DNA of 64,000 bases from Lentzea terrae (GCF_003265345.1 NZ_QFWW01000026.1:365841-429840), one strand, 5' to 3'; positions 26,267 through 35,623 are shown, counted from the first letter of the stretch. Notes: generated from the sequence alone by a model not told the origin. Translations and numbers: made by a program.

Positions 26267-27226
26267 TTACGCGGACTGTTCGTCCGCCCTTCGGACCAGA
26301 GGGAGGGGTGTGGGGGTGGCGGAGGCATCGGTCAGTGGTTCCACGCTCGCCCGGAAACCCTCCAGCGCGTCCAGCTCGCGCCGCCTTGCCGAGAGGAACC
26401 GCTGCAGGTGCGTGGTGGAGAGGTTGACGGCCTCGATCGCCGTGTCGGCGGCCCGGTTCGCGCGGCCTGCCTGCAGCCTGACCTGCTCGACGTCGTCGGC
26501 GAGGGCGCGTTCGGTGACGGCGAACATCGCGGACGACGCGATCACGGCGAACCCGGTCGGGCCGCACAGGAAGACCCGGCGGTCGAGAAGCCACCTGAGG
26601 AGCTCGGGGTCGGTGTCCAGGGCAGCGACGACAGCGCCGTCGTTGGGGACGAACATGATCGTGCCGTAGATCGCGTCGGCCCAGCGCTGGTAGCCCTTGC
26701 CGGCCAGTTCGGCGGCGCGGGAGCGGATGTTGCGGACGTGCACCCGCAGCGCGTCCTGGCGTTCCTGCGGATCGTCCGTTTCGACCGCTTCGGCCCACGT
26801 CGCCATGGACATCTTCGAGTCGACCGGGACCATGCGGCCGCCGCCGACGTTGAGGACCATGTCCGGCCGCACCGCTCCGCCGCCCGCGACGTCCGTCTGG
26901 AGCGTGTAGTGGAGGTTTTCCCTCAGGCCGAGTGCGCGCGCTGTTTCGACGAGCACCTGTTCGCCGAGCTCACCGCGGCCGCTGACGCTGGAGAACGCCA
27001 CCTCGTACCGCTGCAGGGCCTGTTGCTGTGCGTCGTAGCGCGCGCGTTCCGTGCCGATGGCGTGGAGCGCCTCGTCGGTGCGGCGGACGCTGTCCTGGTA
27101 GAGGCGGTAGACGAACACCAGCGCCCCGGCACAGACGAGCGCCAGGACGAGCGAGGCGGTGATGATCACTGCGGTCACGGCACCGATGATGCTCCCCCAG
27201 AGATGTTGAACTCGATCGGGTGACAC
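26267..27226 (-). CDS. rmuC: RmuC-domain DNA recombination protein
   Basis: 319-aa protein with an N-terminal membrane anchor (about residues 12-38), a short coiled segment (DEALHAIGTERARYDAQQQALQRYE) and the RmuC/DUF195 nuclease-like core: RPDMVLNVGGGRMVPVDSKM, AGKGYQRWADAIYGTIMFVPND and LCGPTGFAVIA. RmuC proteins are linked to limiting inversions and recombination at repeats. The GTG at 27226 has GGAGGG about 9 nt upstream. It is divergent from sbcD across 51 bp, grouping DNA-end-processing genes together. Confidence 0.85.
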   Translation of the reverse strand: MSPDRVQHLWGSIIGAVTAVIITASLVLALVCAGALVFVYRLYQDSVRRTDEALHAIGTERARYDAQQQALQRYEVAFSSVSGRGELGEQVLVETARALGLRENLHYTLQTDVAGGGAVRPDMVLNVGGGRMVPVDSKMSMATWAEAVETDDPQERQDALRVHVRNIRSRAAELAGKGYQRWADAIYGTIMFVPNDGAVVAALDTDPELLRWLLDRRVFLCGPTGFAVIASSAMFAVTERALADDVEQVRLQAGRANRAADTAIEAVNLSTTHLQRFLSARRRELDALEGFRASVEPLTDASATPTPLPLVRRADEQSA

Positions 27227-27264
27227 GCCGGGAACCCTCCCGGAGATTTGTCAGACCTCGTCTC

Positions 27265-27270
27265 TACGGT
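27265..27270 (+). promoter_or_regulatory. Candidate -10 box for leaderless sbcD
   Basis: TACGGT lies 7 nt before the ATG at 27278, which has no Shine-Dalgarno sequence. Confidence 0.4.
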
Positions 27271-27277
27271 TGGTGCC

Positions 27278-28417
27278 ATGCGGATCCTGCACACCTCCGA
27301 CTGGCACGTGGGGCGCACCTTCCACGGCCGCGACCTGCTCGTGGAGCAGGAGTCGGTGCTGAGCGGCCTCGCTGACCTGGTGTCTTCCGAGAAGGTCGAC
27401 GTCGTGGTCATCTCCGGCGATCTCTACGACCGCGCGGTGCCGTCCGCCGACGCGGTGTCGTTGTGCGCGCGGGTGCTGATGCGGATCCGCGCGGCCGGGG
27501 CGCGAATCGTGATCACGCCGGGCAACCACGACTCGGCGGCCCGGATCGGGGTGTTCGGCGAGTTCGCGGCGGCGGGCGGCCTGCACCTGCGCACGCAGAT
27601 CTCGTTGCTGGACAAGCCGGTCGAGCTGGAGGACGAGCACGGGCCCGTTGCGGTGTACGGGATTCCGTTCCTGGAGCCGGAACCTGCGCGGCACGTGCTC
27701 GGGGTCGCGGACAAGGGGCACGCGCCCGTGCTCGGTGAGGCGATGCGGCGGATTCGCGCTGACCTGGCCGGTCGTTCCGCGCGGTCGGTGGTGCTGGCGC
27801 ACGCGTTCGTGACGGGCGGGGCGCCGTCGGAGTCCGAGCGCACCATCGCGGTGGGCGGCGTGCAGGACGTGTCGATGCAGGTGTTCTCCGGCGTCGACTA
27901 CGTGGCGCTGGGGCATTTGCACGGTCCGCAGACCTTGGCGGAGAACCTGCGCTATTCGGGCAGTCCGCTCGCGTACTCGTTCTCCGAGGCGCGGCAGCGC
28001 AAGTCGGTGTGGCTGGTGGAGCTCGACGCGGGCGGCCTCGTCGGGGTGGAACGGCGCGATCTGCCGGTGCCGCGCCGGCTCGCGACGTTGACCGGGACGC
28101 TGGCCGACGTGCTGGAGGATCCGGCGCACGCCGCGGTCGAGGACCACTTCCTGTCGGTGGTGCTGACCGATCAGGTGCGGCCGATGGATGCGTTGCGGCA
28201 GCTGCAGACCCGGTTCGAGCACGCGGTGCACGTGGAGTGGCGGCCGGAGCAGGGACTGCAGCACAACATGACGTACGCGGAACGGGTGCGTGGCCGCACG
28301 GACGAGGAAGTAGCGTGCTGCTTCGTGTCCGACGCCCGCGGATCCGAGCCGACCTCTGCCGAGATGTCGTTGCTGCGCGAGGCTTTTGCTGCTGTGGCGA
28401 GGGAGCAGGAGCAATGA
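27278..28417 (+). CDS. sbcD: Exonuclease SbcCD, D subunit (Mre11-like nuclease)
   Basis: 379-aa metallophosphoesterase that cuts DNA hairpins and blocked ends with SbcC. Metal-binding motifs are in order: HTSDWHVGRTF (residues 5-15), ISGDLYDRAVP, TPGNHDSAARI and YVALGHLHGPQ. Start is ATG 27278. The stop overlaps the sbcC ATG (ATGA), coupling the subunits. Confidence 0.95.
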   Translation: MRILHTSDWHVGRTFHGRDLLVEQESVLSGLADLVSSEKVDVVVISGDLYDRAVPSADAVSLCARVLMRIRAAGARIVITPGNHDSAARIGVFGEFAAAGGLHLRTQISLLDKPVELEDEHGPVAVYGIPFLEPEPARHVLGVADKGHAPVLGEAMRRIRADLAGRSARSVVLAHAFVTGGAPSESERTIAVGGVQDVSMQVFSGVDYVALGHLHGPQTLAENLRYSGSPLAYSFSEARQRKSVWLVELDAGGLVGVERRDLPVPRRLATLTGTLADVLEDPAHAAVEDHFLSVVLTDQVRPMDALRQLQTRFEHAVHVEWRPEQGLQHNMTYAERVRGRTDEEVACCFVSDARGSEPTSAEMSLLREAFAAVAREQEQ

Positions 28418-31290
28418 GGCTGCACCGCCTGGAGCTGACCGCCTTCGGGCCGTACCCGCGGCCGGAGGTCGTCGACTTCGACACGCTCGGCGCCGACGGG
28501 TTGTTCCTGCTGCACGGCGACACCGGCGCCGGCAAGACGACGCTGCTGGACGCGGTGGCGTTCGCGTTGTTCGGCCGCGTGCCGGGTGCTCGTGGCGATG
28601 TGAAGAAGCTGCGTTGCGAGTACGCGGATCCCGAGGTGCCGACGGAGGTGTCGCTCGAGCTCACCGTGCAGTCGCGCCGGTTCCGGATCGTGCGGTCGCC
28701 GGAGTTCGACCGGCCGAAGAAGCGCGGCGGCGGTTTCACGACGCAGCCCGCGAAGTGCTCGCTGACCTGGCTGGAGGGCTGGGACGGCGAGGGCATCACG
28801 CGCATCGACGACGTGGCCCGTGCCGTGGAAGACCTGCTGGGCATGTCCTACGAGCAGTTCTTCCAGGTCGTGCTGCTGCCGCAGGGGGAGTTCGCGAGGT
28901 TCCTGCGGTCGGACACGGCCGAGCGCGAGGTGCTGCTGGAGAAGCTCTTCGGCACCGAGCGGTTCCTGGACGTCGAGAAGTGGTTTCGCGACAAGCGGGT
29001 CGTGGCCGGCCGGGTGCTGGAGGAACGGCGCCAGGGCGCCTCCGAGCTGATGCACCGCGTGGCGGAGGCAGCGGGTGAGGAGCCGTCGTTCGAGCCGGGG
29101 TGGCTGGAATCGGTGCTGGAGCGGCTTTCTCTCGCCGTTCGCGAGGCTTCCGCTGCTTCGGAGGAGACGGCGGGCGTGGCCGACGGCGCGGATGCCCTGC
29201 TGGCTCAGGCCCGCGTGCAGGCCGACCAGATCCGCCGCGTGCGTGAGGCCCGCGAGCTGCTTGCTCGCGTGGAGGCTGCGGACTCGGCGTCGTGGTTCGC
29301 CGAACGCGATGCCGCCCGCCGCGCGATTCCCGTCGTACCTGCTTTTGGTGAGATCGCGAAGCTCCAGCAGTCCTTCGAGTTCGCGGTTCGCGACGAGACC
29401 CGAGCCGCGGAAGCCTTGGCACGCTTGGGTTATGAGGGTTCCGCGTTACGGGAGGATGCCGAGCGCTACCGCGAGGAAGCCGGTGGTCTGGCCGAGCTCG
29501 CCGCCGAGGCCGAACGCCAGCAGGCCGACGTGCGCAGGTTGTCGGTGCTGAAGGACTCCTCGTACAAGGTCGAGCGTCGGCTGCTGGCCCTGAACGCCGA
29601 ACTGGAGGTGCTGCCGGAACGCCTGGCCCAGTGCCGCGCCCAGCTGGACGCCGCTGCCGAGGCCTCGGCGCGGTTGGAAGGCCTGAAGGCGCGCGCGGAC
29701 GCCGCGGAGGCGTTGCCCGGCGCAGGGAAAGCGTTGGAGCGCACCAAGAACGAGCTGCACCAGGCGATCGACGTGCACCAGAAGGCCAAGGACGTGCTGC
29801 AGCAGGTCCGCCACCAACGCCTGGAGAACATGGCCATCGAGCTGGCCGCTGCGCTGAAACGCGGCAAGCCCTGCGCGGTCTGCGGTTCTCCGTCGCACCC
29901 CGCGCCGGCGCAACCGATGCTGGGCGGCGTCGACGCGACCGACGAGGAAGAAGCCGCGCGCGACGAACAGGCCGCCCTCGACCGCCGCAACGAGGCCGAA
30001 CGCGCCGCCCACGCCGCCGAGCTGCGCATCCAGGCCTGTTGGGAGGCCTTGGGCTCGGAGGAGCCCGCGGTCGCGCTGGCCGAGTACCGCACGGCCCTGG
30101 AGCTGGCGCGCACCCGGTCGCAGCGGCAGAACGAGTTCGTCGGCCTGGAGGCCAAGACCCGCGACCTGGGCACCGAGAAGGCCAAGGTCGAACAGGACCT
30201 GGTCGGCCTGCGCACCGAGCACACGTCCCTGGTCACCGTCGTCGAGGAACGCGGCGCCCGCCTGGAGAAGGCCCGCGGCGAGCACGAGGACGTGCTGACC
30301 CGCCGCGACCACCTGCTCAGGCTCGCCAAGGCGCTGGTGGAGCTGGCCGACCGCCGCACCGCCCGCGATGCCGCGCTGTCCCGCATCGAGGAACAGCAGG
30401 CCTCGGTGGCCGCGCTGGCCACCGAAGCAGGCTTTGCCGACGTCGAGACGGCGCTGGCCGCGGCCCGTCCGGCGATCAAGCTGCAGGCGCTGGACGAGCG
30501 GATCGCGGCGTGGGAACGCGCCCGTGCCTCGGCGATGGCGACCCTGGAGGAGCTGGCGGAGGTCGATCCCGAGGTGGGGGTCGACCTGAACGAGGTGACC
30601 GCAGCCGCGTCCTCCGCCCGTGCCGCCGCCTCGGAGGCCGCGACCCGGCTGGCGCGGGCGCGGGCGGCGTTCGACCGGGTGAGCGAGCTGGCTGCCCGGT
30701 TGCGTGCCGAGTGGAAGTCGCTGGAGCCGTTGGAGGCTTCCTACGCCGAGCTGGACGCACTCACCGACGTGATCAACGGCCGTGGCCAGAACTCCAAGAA
30801 GATGACGCTGCGGTCGTATGTGCTGGCCGCACGGCTGGAAGAGGTCGCCGTCGCGGCGTCGGCCCGGCTGCACCGGATGAGCCAGGGCCGGTACAGCTTC
30901 GTGCACTCCGACTCGGCCGGCGCGCGCGGCACCCGCGGCGGGCTGAGCCTCGACGTGCTGGACGACTACTCGGGCCGTTCGCGTCCGGCGAAGACGTTGT
31001 CGGGCGGCGAGTCGTTCCTGGCCTCGTTGTCGTTGGCGCTGGGGCTGGCCGACGTGGTGGCGAACGAGACCGGCGGGGCGTTGCTGGACACGCTGTTCGT
31101 GGACGAGGGCTTCGGAACTTTGGACTCGGACACGTTGGACATCGTGATGAACACGCTCGACGAGCTGCGGGCCGGTGGGCGGGTGGTCGGGCTGGTGTCG
31201 CACGTGGAGGAGCTGCGTCAGCGGATTCCCACGCGATTGCGGGTGCGCAAGGCGCGCACCGGGTCCACATTGGAGGTCTCGCTCGGTTAG
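28414..31290 (+). CDS. sbcC: Exonuclease SbcCD, C subunit (Rad50-like ATPase)
   Basis: 958-aa SMC-like ATPase. Walker A GDTGAGKTTLLDA is at about residues 32-44. Long coiled-coil arms flank a zinc hook (CAVCGSPSHP, about 487). The C-terminal lobe has the signature LSGGESFLASLSLALGLAD and Walker B LFVDEGFGTLD. It joins SbcD to open and degrade DNA ends and hairpins. Shorter than E. coli SbcC but typical for actinobacteria. Start at ATG 28414 overlaps sbcD. Confidence 0.95.
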   Translation: MRLHRLELTAFGPYPRPEVVDFDTLGADGLFLLHGDTGAGKTTLLDAVAFALFGRVPGARGDVKKLRCEYADPEVPTEVSLELTVQSRRFRIVRSPEFDRPKKRGGGFTTQPAKCSLTWLEGWDGEGITRIDDVARAVEDLLGMSYEQFFQVVLLPQGEFARFLRSDTAEREVLLEKLFGTERFLDVEKWFRDKRVVAGRVLEERRQGASELMHRVAEAAGEEPSFEPGWLESVLERLSLAVREASAASEETAGVADGADALLAQARVQADQIRRVREARELLARVEAADSASWFAERDAARRAIPVVPAFGEIAKLQQSFEFAVRDETRAAEALARLGYEGSALREDAERYREEAGGLAELAAEAERQQADVRRLSVLKDSSYKVERRLLALNAELEVLPERLAQCRAQLDAAAEASARLEGLKARADAAEALPGAGKALERTKNELHQAIDVHQKAKDVLQQVRHQRLENMAIELAAALKRGKPCAVCGSPSHPAPAQPMLGGVDATDEEEAARDEQAALDRRNEAERAAHAAELRIQACWEALGSEEPAVALAEYRTALELARTRSQRQNEFVGLEAKTRDLGTEKAKVEQDLVGLRTEHTSLVTVVEERGARLEKARGEHEDVLTRRDHLLRLAKALVELADRRTARDAALSRIEEQQASVAALATEAGFADVETALAAARPAIKLQALDERIAAWERARASAMATLEELAEVDPEVGVDLNEVTAAASSARAAASEAATRLARARAAFDRVSELAARLRAEWKSLEPLEASYAELDALTDVINGRGQNSKKMTLRSYVLAARLEEVAVAASARLHRMSQGRYSFVHSDSAGARGTRGGLSLDVLDDYSGRSRPAKTLSGGESFLASLSLALGLADVVANETGGALLDTLFVDEGFGTLDSDTLDIVMNTLDELRAGGRVVGLVSHVEELRQRIPTRLRVRKARTGSTLEVSLG

Positions 31291-31299
31291 CCTCGCTTC

Positions 31300-31839
31300 G
31301 TGCTGTCCCACGTGGAGATCACCGCGCGCGTCGAGGTCACTCCGGCTGCCCACTTCGTGTGGTCGAACCGGCTGGAGTACTCGCACGACTGCTTCGTGTG
31401 CCGCCGGGTGGGCCGGACCGTCGTCCTGCACCACGGCGCGGCGCACGGCCTGTGCCACTCCTCGCGCCACCAGCTGGAGTGGCAGGACGACCTCGACGAA
31501 GTGGGCAGGCACCCGGCGCCGATCCGGATCACCGGTTTCGACACCGCCGGAGACATCAGTGTCCAGACGTTGCGGTGCCGGCTGTCGTTCTGGTGGTCGC
31601 CGTTCACGGACCTCAAGCGCCCGGACGAGCGCGCCGCCGAGCTGGGCGCGAAGCGGTGGGTCCGGCTGCACTACCGCGTCGGCTGCCACACCTGCCGCGA
31701 CACGGGTGAGGACGACTGGTTCGGTGAGCAGAAGTCCTTGCAGAGCAACATGGTCTGGCCGGTCACCAGCTCGTGCCCTCGTTGTCGGACCGAGCTGGTG
31801 ACCATGAGCGGGCCGCCGGAGATCAACCTCGTCGGTTAG
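31300..31839 (+). CDS. Hypothetical protein with three CxxC pairs
   Basis: 179-aa protein with CFVC, CHTC and CPRC pairs plus several His residues, suggesting one or two structural zinc sites. The remainder (VEITARVEVTPAAHFVWSNRLEYSH) looks beta-rich. No family recognised. The GTG start lies 9 bp after the sbcC stop. TAGCCT (31288-31293), which includes the sbcC stop codon, could be its own -10 box for a leaderless mRNA. The 3' end overlaps the convergent ogt gene by 4 bp. Confidence 0.75.
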   Translation: MLSHVEITARVEVTPAAHFVWSNRLEYSHDCFVCRRVGRTVVLHHGAAHGLCHSSRHQLEWQDDLDEVGRHPAPIRITGFDTAGDISVQTLRCRLSFWWSPFTDLKRPDERAAELGAKRWVRLHYRVGCHTCRDTGEDDWFGEQKSLQSNMVWPVTSSCPRCRTELVTMSGPPEINLVG

Positions 31840-32333
31840 CCCTCGTGGGCGAGCAGCCAGCGCTTGACGTCGAGGCCCCAGCGGAACCCGCCGAGGTTGC
31901 CGCCGATCCGGATCACCCGGTGGCACGGCACGAACAGTGCCGCGGAGTTGCGCGCGCACGCCGAGGCCGCGGCGCGGATGGCGGCCGGGCGCCCGGACAG
32001 TTCCGCGTACTCGCTGTAGGTGACGGGTTGGCCGGCGCGGACCGTGCGCAGGACGTCCCACGCGTGCTGCAGGAACGGGCCGGACTTCTGCCGGACCTCC
32101 ACCGTGTCGATCGAGGTCAGGTCGCCTTCGTGGTAGGCGATGACGGCCTTGGTGACGTCGCCCAGGTCCTTCTTCGGCGTGATCTCCGAGGGCATCAGGG
32201 ACGCGTGGATCTGGGGCGTCAGCAGGGCGATGTCGCTGGTCCAGCCGCTCGCCAGCACCGCTCCGTCCGACGCGACGATCGCGGTGAACGGCCCCGCTGG
32301 GGTGTCCACAGTGGACGTGTGTGCGACGCTCAT
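31836..32333 (-). CDS. ogt: Methylated-DNA--protein-cysteine methyltransferase
   Basis: 165-aa suicide DNA-repair protein removing O6-alkyl groups from guanine. The catalytic PCHRV (in SAALFVPCHRVIR) is intact, and the helix-turn-helix and Arg-finger region (ARNSAAL preceded by GRPAAIRAAASACA) is recognisable. Start at ATG 32333 overlaps the stop of the upstream Ada/AlkA gene (ATGA), and GAGGAAGG serves as ribosome site. The two form an adaptive-response operon as in mycobacteria (Rv1317c/Rv1316c). Confidence 0.94.
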   Translation of the reverse strand: MSVAHTSTVDTPAGPFTAIVASDGAVLASGWTSDIALLTPQIHASLMPSEITPKKDLGDVTKAVIAYHEGDLTSIDTVEVRQKSGPFLQHAWDVLRTVRAGQPVTYSEYAELSGRPAAIRAAASACARNSAALFVPCHRVIRIGGNLGGFRWGLDVKRWLLAHEG

Positions 32334-33616
32334 GATGTTGCTGCCTTCCTCGTCAGGTGTGCTCCGGCGTAGGAGCGCCACGGCCGCCAGTCGGGGCCGT
32401 GGGAAGCCAGGGACTGCATGTTCGCGGGCAGCACCAGCACGTCCGGTGCGCCCAGCACCCGCATCGCCACCTCGTCGGCCACGGCAGGGCCGACCAGGGG
32501 TGCGAGCTCTTCGGTCAGGTCCTCGATCGAGCGGCCCACGTCCACGACGAGTCTGCCGCTCGCCACCGCCTCGGTGACGGGGTGGTCCCCCGCCGAGTAG
32601 AGGTGGGTCAGCGCCCCGTCCGGGACCTGCAGCGGGACGCCGGCGTACGGCGCCACCAGTCGCAGCAGGGTTTCGGTGCCGTCGACGCTGCCTGCCACCC
32701 GAATACCGGGCACGTTGCGGACCAACGGGCCGATCAGCGGGTCGTCGCCGAGGAACGAGTCGACGGCGACCGGGTCGGCGTCGAGGTCCAGCAGGCGGCG
32801 GACCCGGGACACCGCGGCGCCCAGGTCGCGCATGTCGGCCAGGCGCAGCGAGCACAGCACGTGGTCGGTGGGGAACGTCAGCCGGACCGTTGCCTCGCCG
32901 TGGGGGAGCGCGAGCGTCCGCGCGTACTCGTGGTCGGTCACCTCTTCGACGCCCGGCAACGCGTGCGCTTTGAAGTGGGCCAGCAGTCCTTCGGCGTCGA
33001 ACGGCGGCCGGTACGGCAGCCGCAGCACGATCCGGCCGGGCGTGCCGACCGGCGCTTTGCCGCGTCCGCGCATGTCGGACGGCGTCGAGGCGAACACCAT
33101 GCGGATGGTGTCGTTGAACTGCCGGACCGACGCGAACCCGGCGGCGAACGCGATGTCCGCGAACGGCAGCTCGGTGGTCTCGATGAGCAACCGTGCGGCG
33201 TGCGCGCGGTGGGCGCGGGCCAGCGCCAACGGTCCGGCGCCCAGCTCGGCGGTCAGCACGCGGGTGAGGTGGCGCTCCGAGTAACCGAGCTTGTTCGCCA
33301 GGCCGGACACCCCGTCCCGCTCGACCACGCCGTCGCTGATCAGGCGCATCGCCCGGCCGGCCAGGTCAGCGCGCAGGTTCCACTCCGGCGAGCCCGGCAC
33401 GGCGTCCGGCAGACACCGGCGGCAGGCGCGGAACCCGGCCGACTGCGCGGCGGCCGCCGTCAGGAAGAACCGGCTGTTGCGGCGCTTCGGGGTCACCGCG
33501 GGGCACGACGGCCGGCAGTAGATGCCGGTCGTGCGGACCGCGTGGATGAAGCACCCGTCGAAACGGGCGTCACGTGCGGAGCACACCCGGTACGCGTGTT
33601 CTTCGTCAATGACCAT
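32330..33616 (-). CDS. Ada-type regulator fused to a degenerate AlkA glycosylase domain
   Basis: 428-aa protein. Residues 1-75 form the Ada zinc domain (VRTTGIYCRPSCPA, FRACRRCLPD), which accepts methyl groups and acts as the sensor. Residues 80-190 form an AraC-type helix-turn-helix (LANKLGYSERHLTRVL, AFAAGFASVRQFNDTI). The rest aligns to AlkA, but the region around the helix-hairpin-helix is shortened by roughly 60 residues. The site equivalent to catalytic Asp238 of E. coli AlkA (LPDD) reads LPAN. So sensing and DNA binding look intact while 3-methyladenine glycosylase activity is doubtful. Start ATG 33616 fits family N-termini. Confidence 0.86.
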   Translation of the reverse strand: MVIDEEHAYRVCSARDARFDGCFIHAVRTTGIYCRPSCPAVTPKRRNSRFFLTAAAAQSAGFRACRRCLPDAVPGSPEWNLRADLAGRAMRLISDGVVERDGVSGLANKLGYSERHLTRVLTAELGAGPLALARAHRAHAARLLIETTELPFADIAFAAGFASVRQFNDTIRMVFASTPSDMRGRGKAPVGTPGRIVLRLPYRPPFDAEGLLAHFKAHALPGVEEVTDHEYARTLALPHGEATVRLTFPTDHVLCSLRLADMRDLGAAVSRVRRLLDLDADPVAVDSFLGDDPLIGPLVRNVPGIRVAGSVDGTETLLRLVAPYAGVPLQVPDGALTHLYSAGDHPVTEAVASGRLVVDVGRSIEDLTEELAPLVGPAVADEVAMRVLGAPDVLVLPANMQSLASHGPDWRPWRSYAGAHLTRKAATS

Positions 33617-33682
33617 GCCAACGATCCTGCCAGCGAGAACGAGCAATGGCTCGCGGGAATCGGACACGACCGTCGCCTGCCG

Positions 33683-33688
33683 TAGACT
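33683..33688 (+). promoter_or_regulatory. Candidate -10 box for leaderless ychF
   Basis: TAGACT lies 8 nt before the GTG at 33697. The same hexamer and spacing precede the first SARP gene at 35638. Confidence 0.45.
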
Positions 33689-33696
33689 CGTCGCTC

Positions 33697-34776
33697 GTGA
33701 GTTTGACCCTCGGTATCGTCGGCCTGCCCAACGTCGGCAAGTCCACCCTCTTCAACGCGCTGACGCGCAACGACGTGCTCGCCGCGAACTATCCGTTCGC
33801 GACCATCGAGCCGAACGTGGGCGTCGTGCCGTTGCCGGACGCGCGCCTCACCAAGCTGGCCGAGATCTTCGGCTCCGAGCGCGAGGTGCCCGCAGTGGTG
33901 TCGTTCGTCGACATCGCGGGCATCGTGAAGGGCGCGTCGGAGGGCGAGGGCCTGGGCAACAAGTTCCTCGCGAACATCCGCGAGGCGAACGCGATCTGCC
34001 AGGTGATCCGCGTCTTCGACGACCCGGACGTCGTGCACGTCGACGGCCGCGTGGACCCGGCCTCCGACATGGAGACGATCAACACCGAGCTGATCCTCGC
34101 CGACCTCCAGACCCTGGAGAAGGCCATCCCGCGCCTGGAGAAGGAGGCGCGGATGCAGAAGGACCGCCGCCCCGCTCTGGAAGCCGCGCAGAAGGCCAAG
34201 GACATCCTGGACTCGGGCCGCACGCTGTTCTCGGCGCAGTCCGAAGTGGACAACGCGCTGATCCGCGAGCTCTCGCTGCTGACGACGAAGCCGTTCCTCT
34301 ACGTGTTCAACGCGGACGAGGGCGTGCTGGGCGACGAGGCCCGCCAGAAGGAGCTGCGCGAGCTGGTGGCCCCGGCCGACGCGGTGTTCCTGGACGCCAA
34401 GGTCGAGTCCGAGCTGCTGGAGCTGGACGAGGAGTCCGCGCTGGAGCTTCTGGAGTCGATCGGCCAGCACGAGCCGGGTCTGCACTCGCTGGCCCGTGCC
34501 GGCTTCCACACCCTGGGCCTGCAGACGTACCTGACGGCGGGTCCGAAGGAAGCGCGGGCGTGGACGATTCCGCAGGGCGCTACCGCTCCGCAGGCCGCCG
34601 GTGTGATTCACACGGACTTCGAGAAGGGCTTCATCAAGGCCGAGGTCGTGTCGTTCGCCGATCTGGTGGCGGCTGGGTCGAAGGCCGATGCGAAGGCCGC
34701 GGGCAAGGTCCGCATGGAGGGCAAGGACTACGTCATGGCCGACGGCGACGTGGTGGAGTTCCGCTTCAACGTCTGA
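33697..34776 (+). CDS. ychF: Redox-regulated ATPase YchF (OLA1 family)
   Basis: 359-aa Obg-family P-loop protein that prefers ATP and associates with ribosomes. It has the P-loop GLPNVGKSTLFNALT at residues 8-22, FVDIAGIVKGASEGEGLGNKFL (switch II/G3), and a C-terminal TGS domain (GPKEARAWTIPQG, HTDFEKGFIKAEV). GTG 33697 fits the family start (MSLTLGIVGLPNVGKS). No ribosome site. Its 3' end abuts the convergent methyltransferase gene, sharing a TGATCA at the stops. Confidence 0.96.
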   Translation: MSLTLGIVGLPNVGKSTLFNALTRNDVLAANYPFATIEPNVGVVPLPDARLTKLAEIFGSEREVPAVVSFVDIAGIVKGASEGEGLGNKFLANIREANAICQVIRVFDDPDVVHVDGRVDPASDMETINTELILADLQTLEKAIPRLEKEARMQKDRRPALEAAQKAKDILDSGRTLFSAQSEVDNALIRELSLLTTKPFLYVFNADEGVLGDEARQKELRELVAPADAVFLDAKVESELLELDEESALELLESIGQHEPGLHSLARAGFHTLGLQTYLTAGPKEARAWTIPQGATAPQAAGVIHTDFEKGFIKAEVVSFADLVAAGSKADAKAAGKVRMEGKDYVMADGDVVEFRFNV

Positions 34777-35622
34777 TCAGCTCAACGTGGCCGTGCACAG
34801 CGCGGTCGCGTTCGCCGCTGCCGGGTCCATGAAGTCCGGCAGCGGCCGCCCGTAAGCCACCGCCAGCGCCGGCACCCGGTCCACGGAGACGCTCCACCCG
34901 TGCGCGGTCAGCCAGCCCGCCGGGTCGGCGACGGTCGCGACGAACTCGGCGCCCATGCTCCGGATCTGCTCCAACGTGTCCGCCACCACCTCGCGGTCGT
35001 CGGCCGAGCTGTCCATGTGGTCGAACGCGAAGCGGCTGCCTGGGGCGGACAGGCCGGAGATCGTGTCGAGCAGGCGCTTCTTGTCCTCCTCCGGCAGGTA
35101 CTGCAGCAGGCCCTCGGCGATCCACGCGGCGGGCGACGAGGCAGAGAAACCGGCCGAGGTCAGCGCGGTGGCCCAGTCGTCGCGCAGGTCGATCGGCACC
35201 ACCACCCGCGAACACCTGGCAGTGAGATCAACAGCTCCGATCAGTTCCGTCTTGAACTCCAGGAGTTCTGGCAGGTCCAGTTCGAACAGCCGCACGCCGG
35301 ACGGCCAGGGCAGGCGGAACGCGCGGGCGTCCAGGCCTGCGGCGAGCACGACGACCTGAGCCGGGGGCGCGGCGAGGAAGTTGTCGTAGAAGCGGGTGCG
35401 GATCGCCATGAACTCGGCCGCGCCCGGTGGGGCCGGTGGGATCTCCGATGCGGACGCCACCACGGCTGTGGCCAGCGGGTCGTCGTGCAGCCGGTCCGGG
35501 CGGGCGGCTTCGGCTGCTCGCATCGAGGCGACCCACAGCGCTGTCCTGCTCACTGCCTGCATGACCTGGAAGGCTGACAGCACAGGGGGTCCCGCGTCGA
35601 CAGTGCGTCTCACCTCGCACAC
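34777..35622 (-). CDS. SAM-dependent methyltransferase, leucine carboxyl methyltransferase-like
   Basis: 281-aa protein of the LCM/PPM-type class I methyltransferases common in actinomycetes. Key features are TRFYDNFLAAPPAQVVVLAAGLDARAFRLPWP (SAM-binding motif I), LFELDLPELLEFK (acidic motif II) and AWIAEGLLQYLPEEDK. Substrate unknown. The start is uncertain: GTG 35622 is used here, but that leaves only 15 bp to the divergent SARP gene. GTG 35613 or 35583 are alternatives. Confidence 0.85.
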   Translation of the reverse strand: MCEVRRTVDAGPPVLSAFQVMQAVSRTALWVASMRAAEAARPDRLHDDPLATAVVASASEIPPAPPGAAEFMAIRTRFYDNFLAAPPAQVVVLAAGLDARAFRLPWPSGVRLFELDLPELLEFKTELIGAVDLTARCSRVVVPIDLRDDWATALTSAGFSASSPAAWIAEGLLQYLPEEDKKRLLDTISGLSAPGSRFAFDHMDSSADDREVVADTLEQIRSMGAEFVATVADPAGWLTAHGWSVSVDRVPALAVAYGRPLPDFMDPAAANATALCTATLS

Positions 35623-35623
35623 C

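Noticed and set aside
23301..26669. 1122-aa plus-strand ORF spanning STAND copy B, the DUF6542 gene and rmuC
   Set aside because: Crosses three real genes and a hairpin. Composition is that of an antisense frame.
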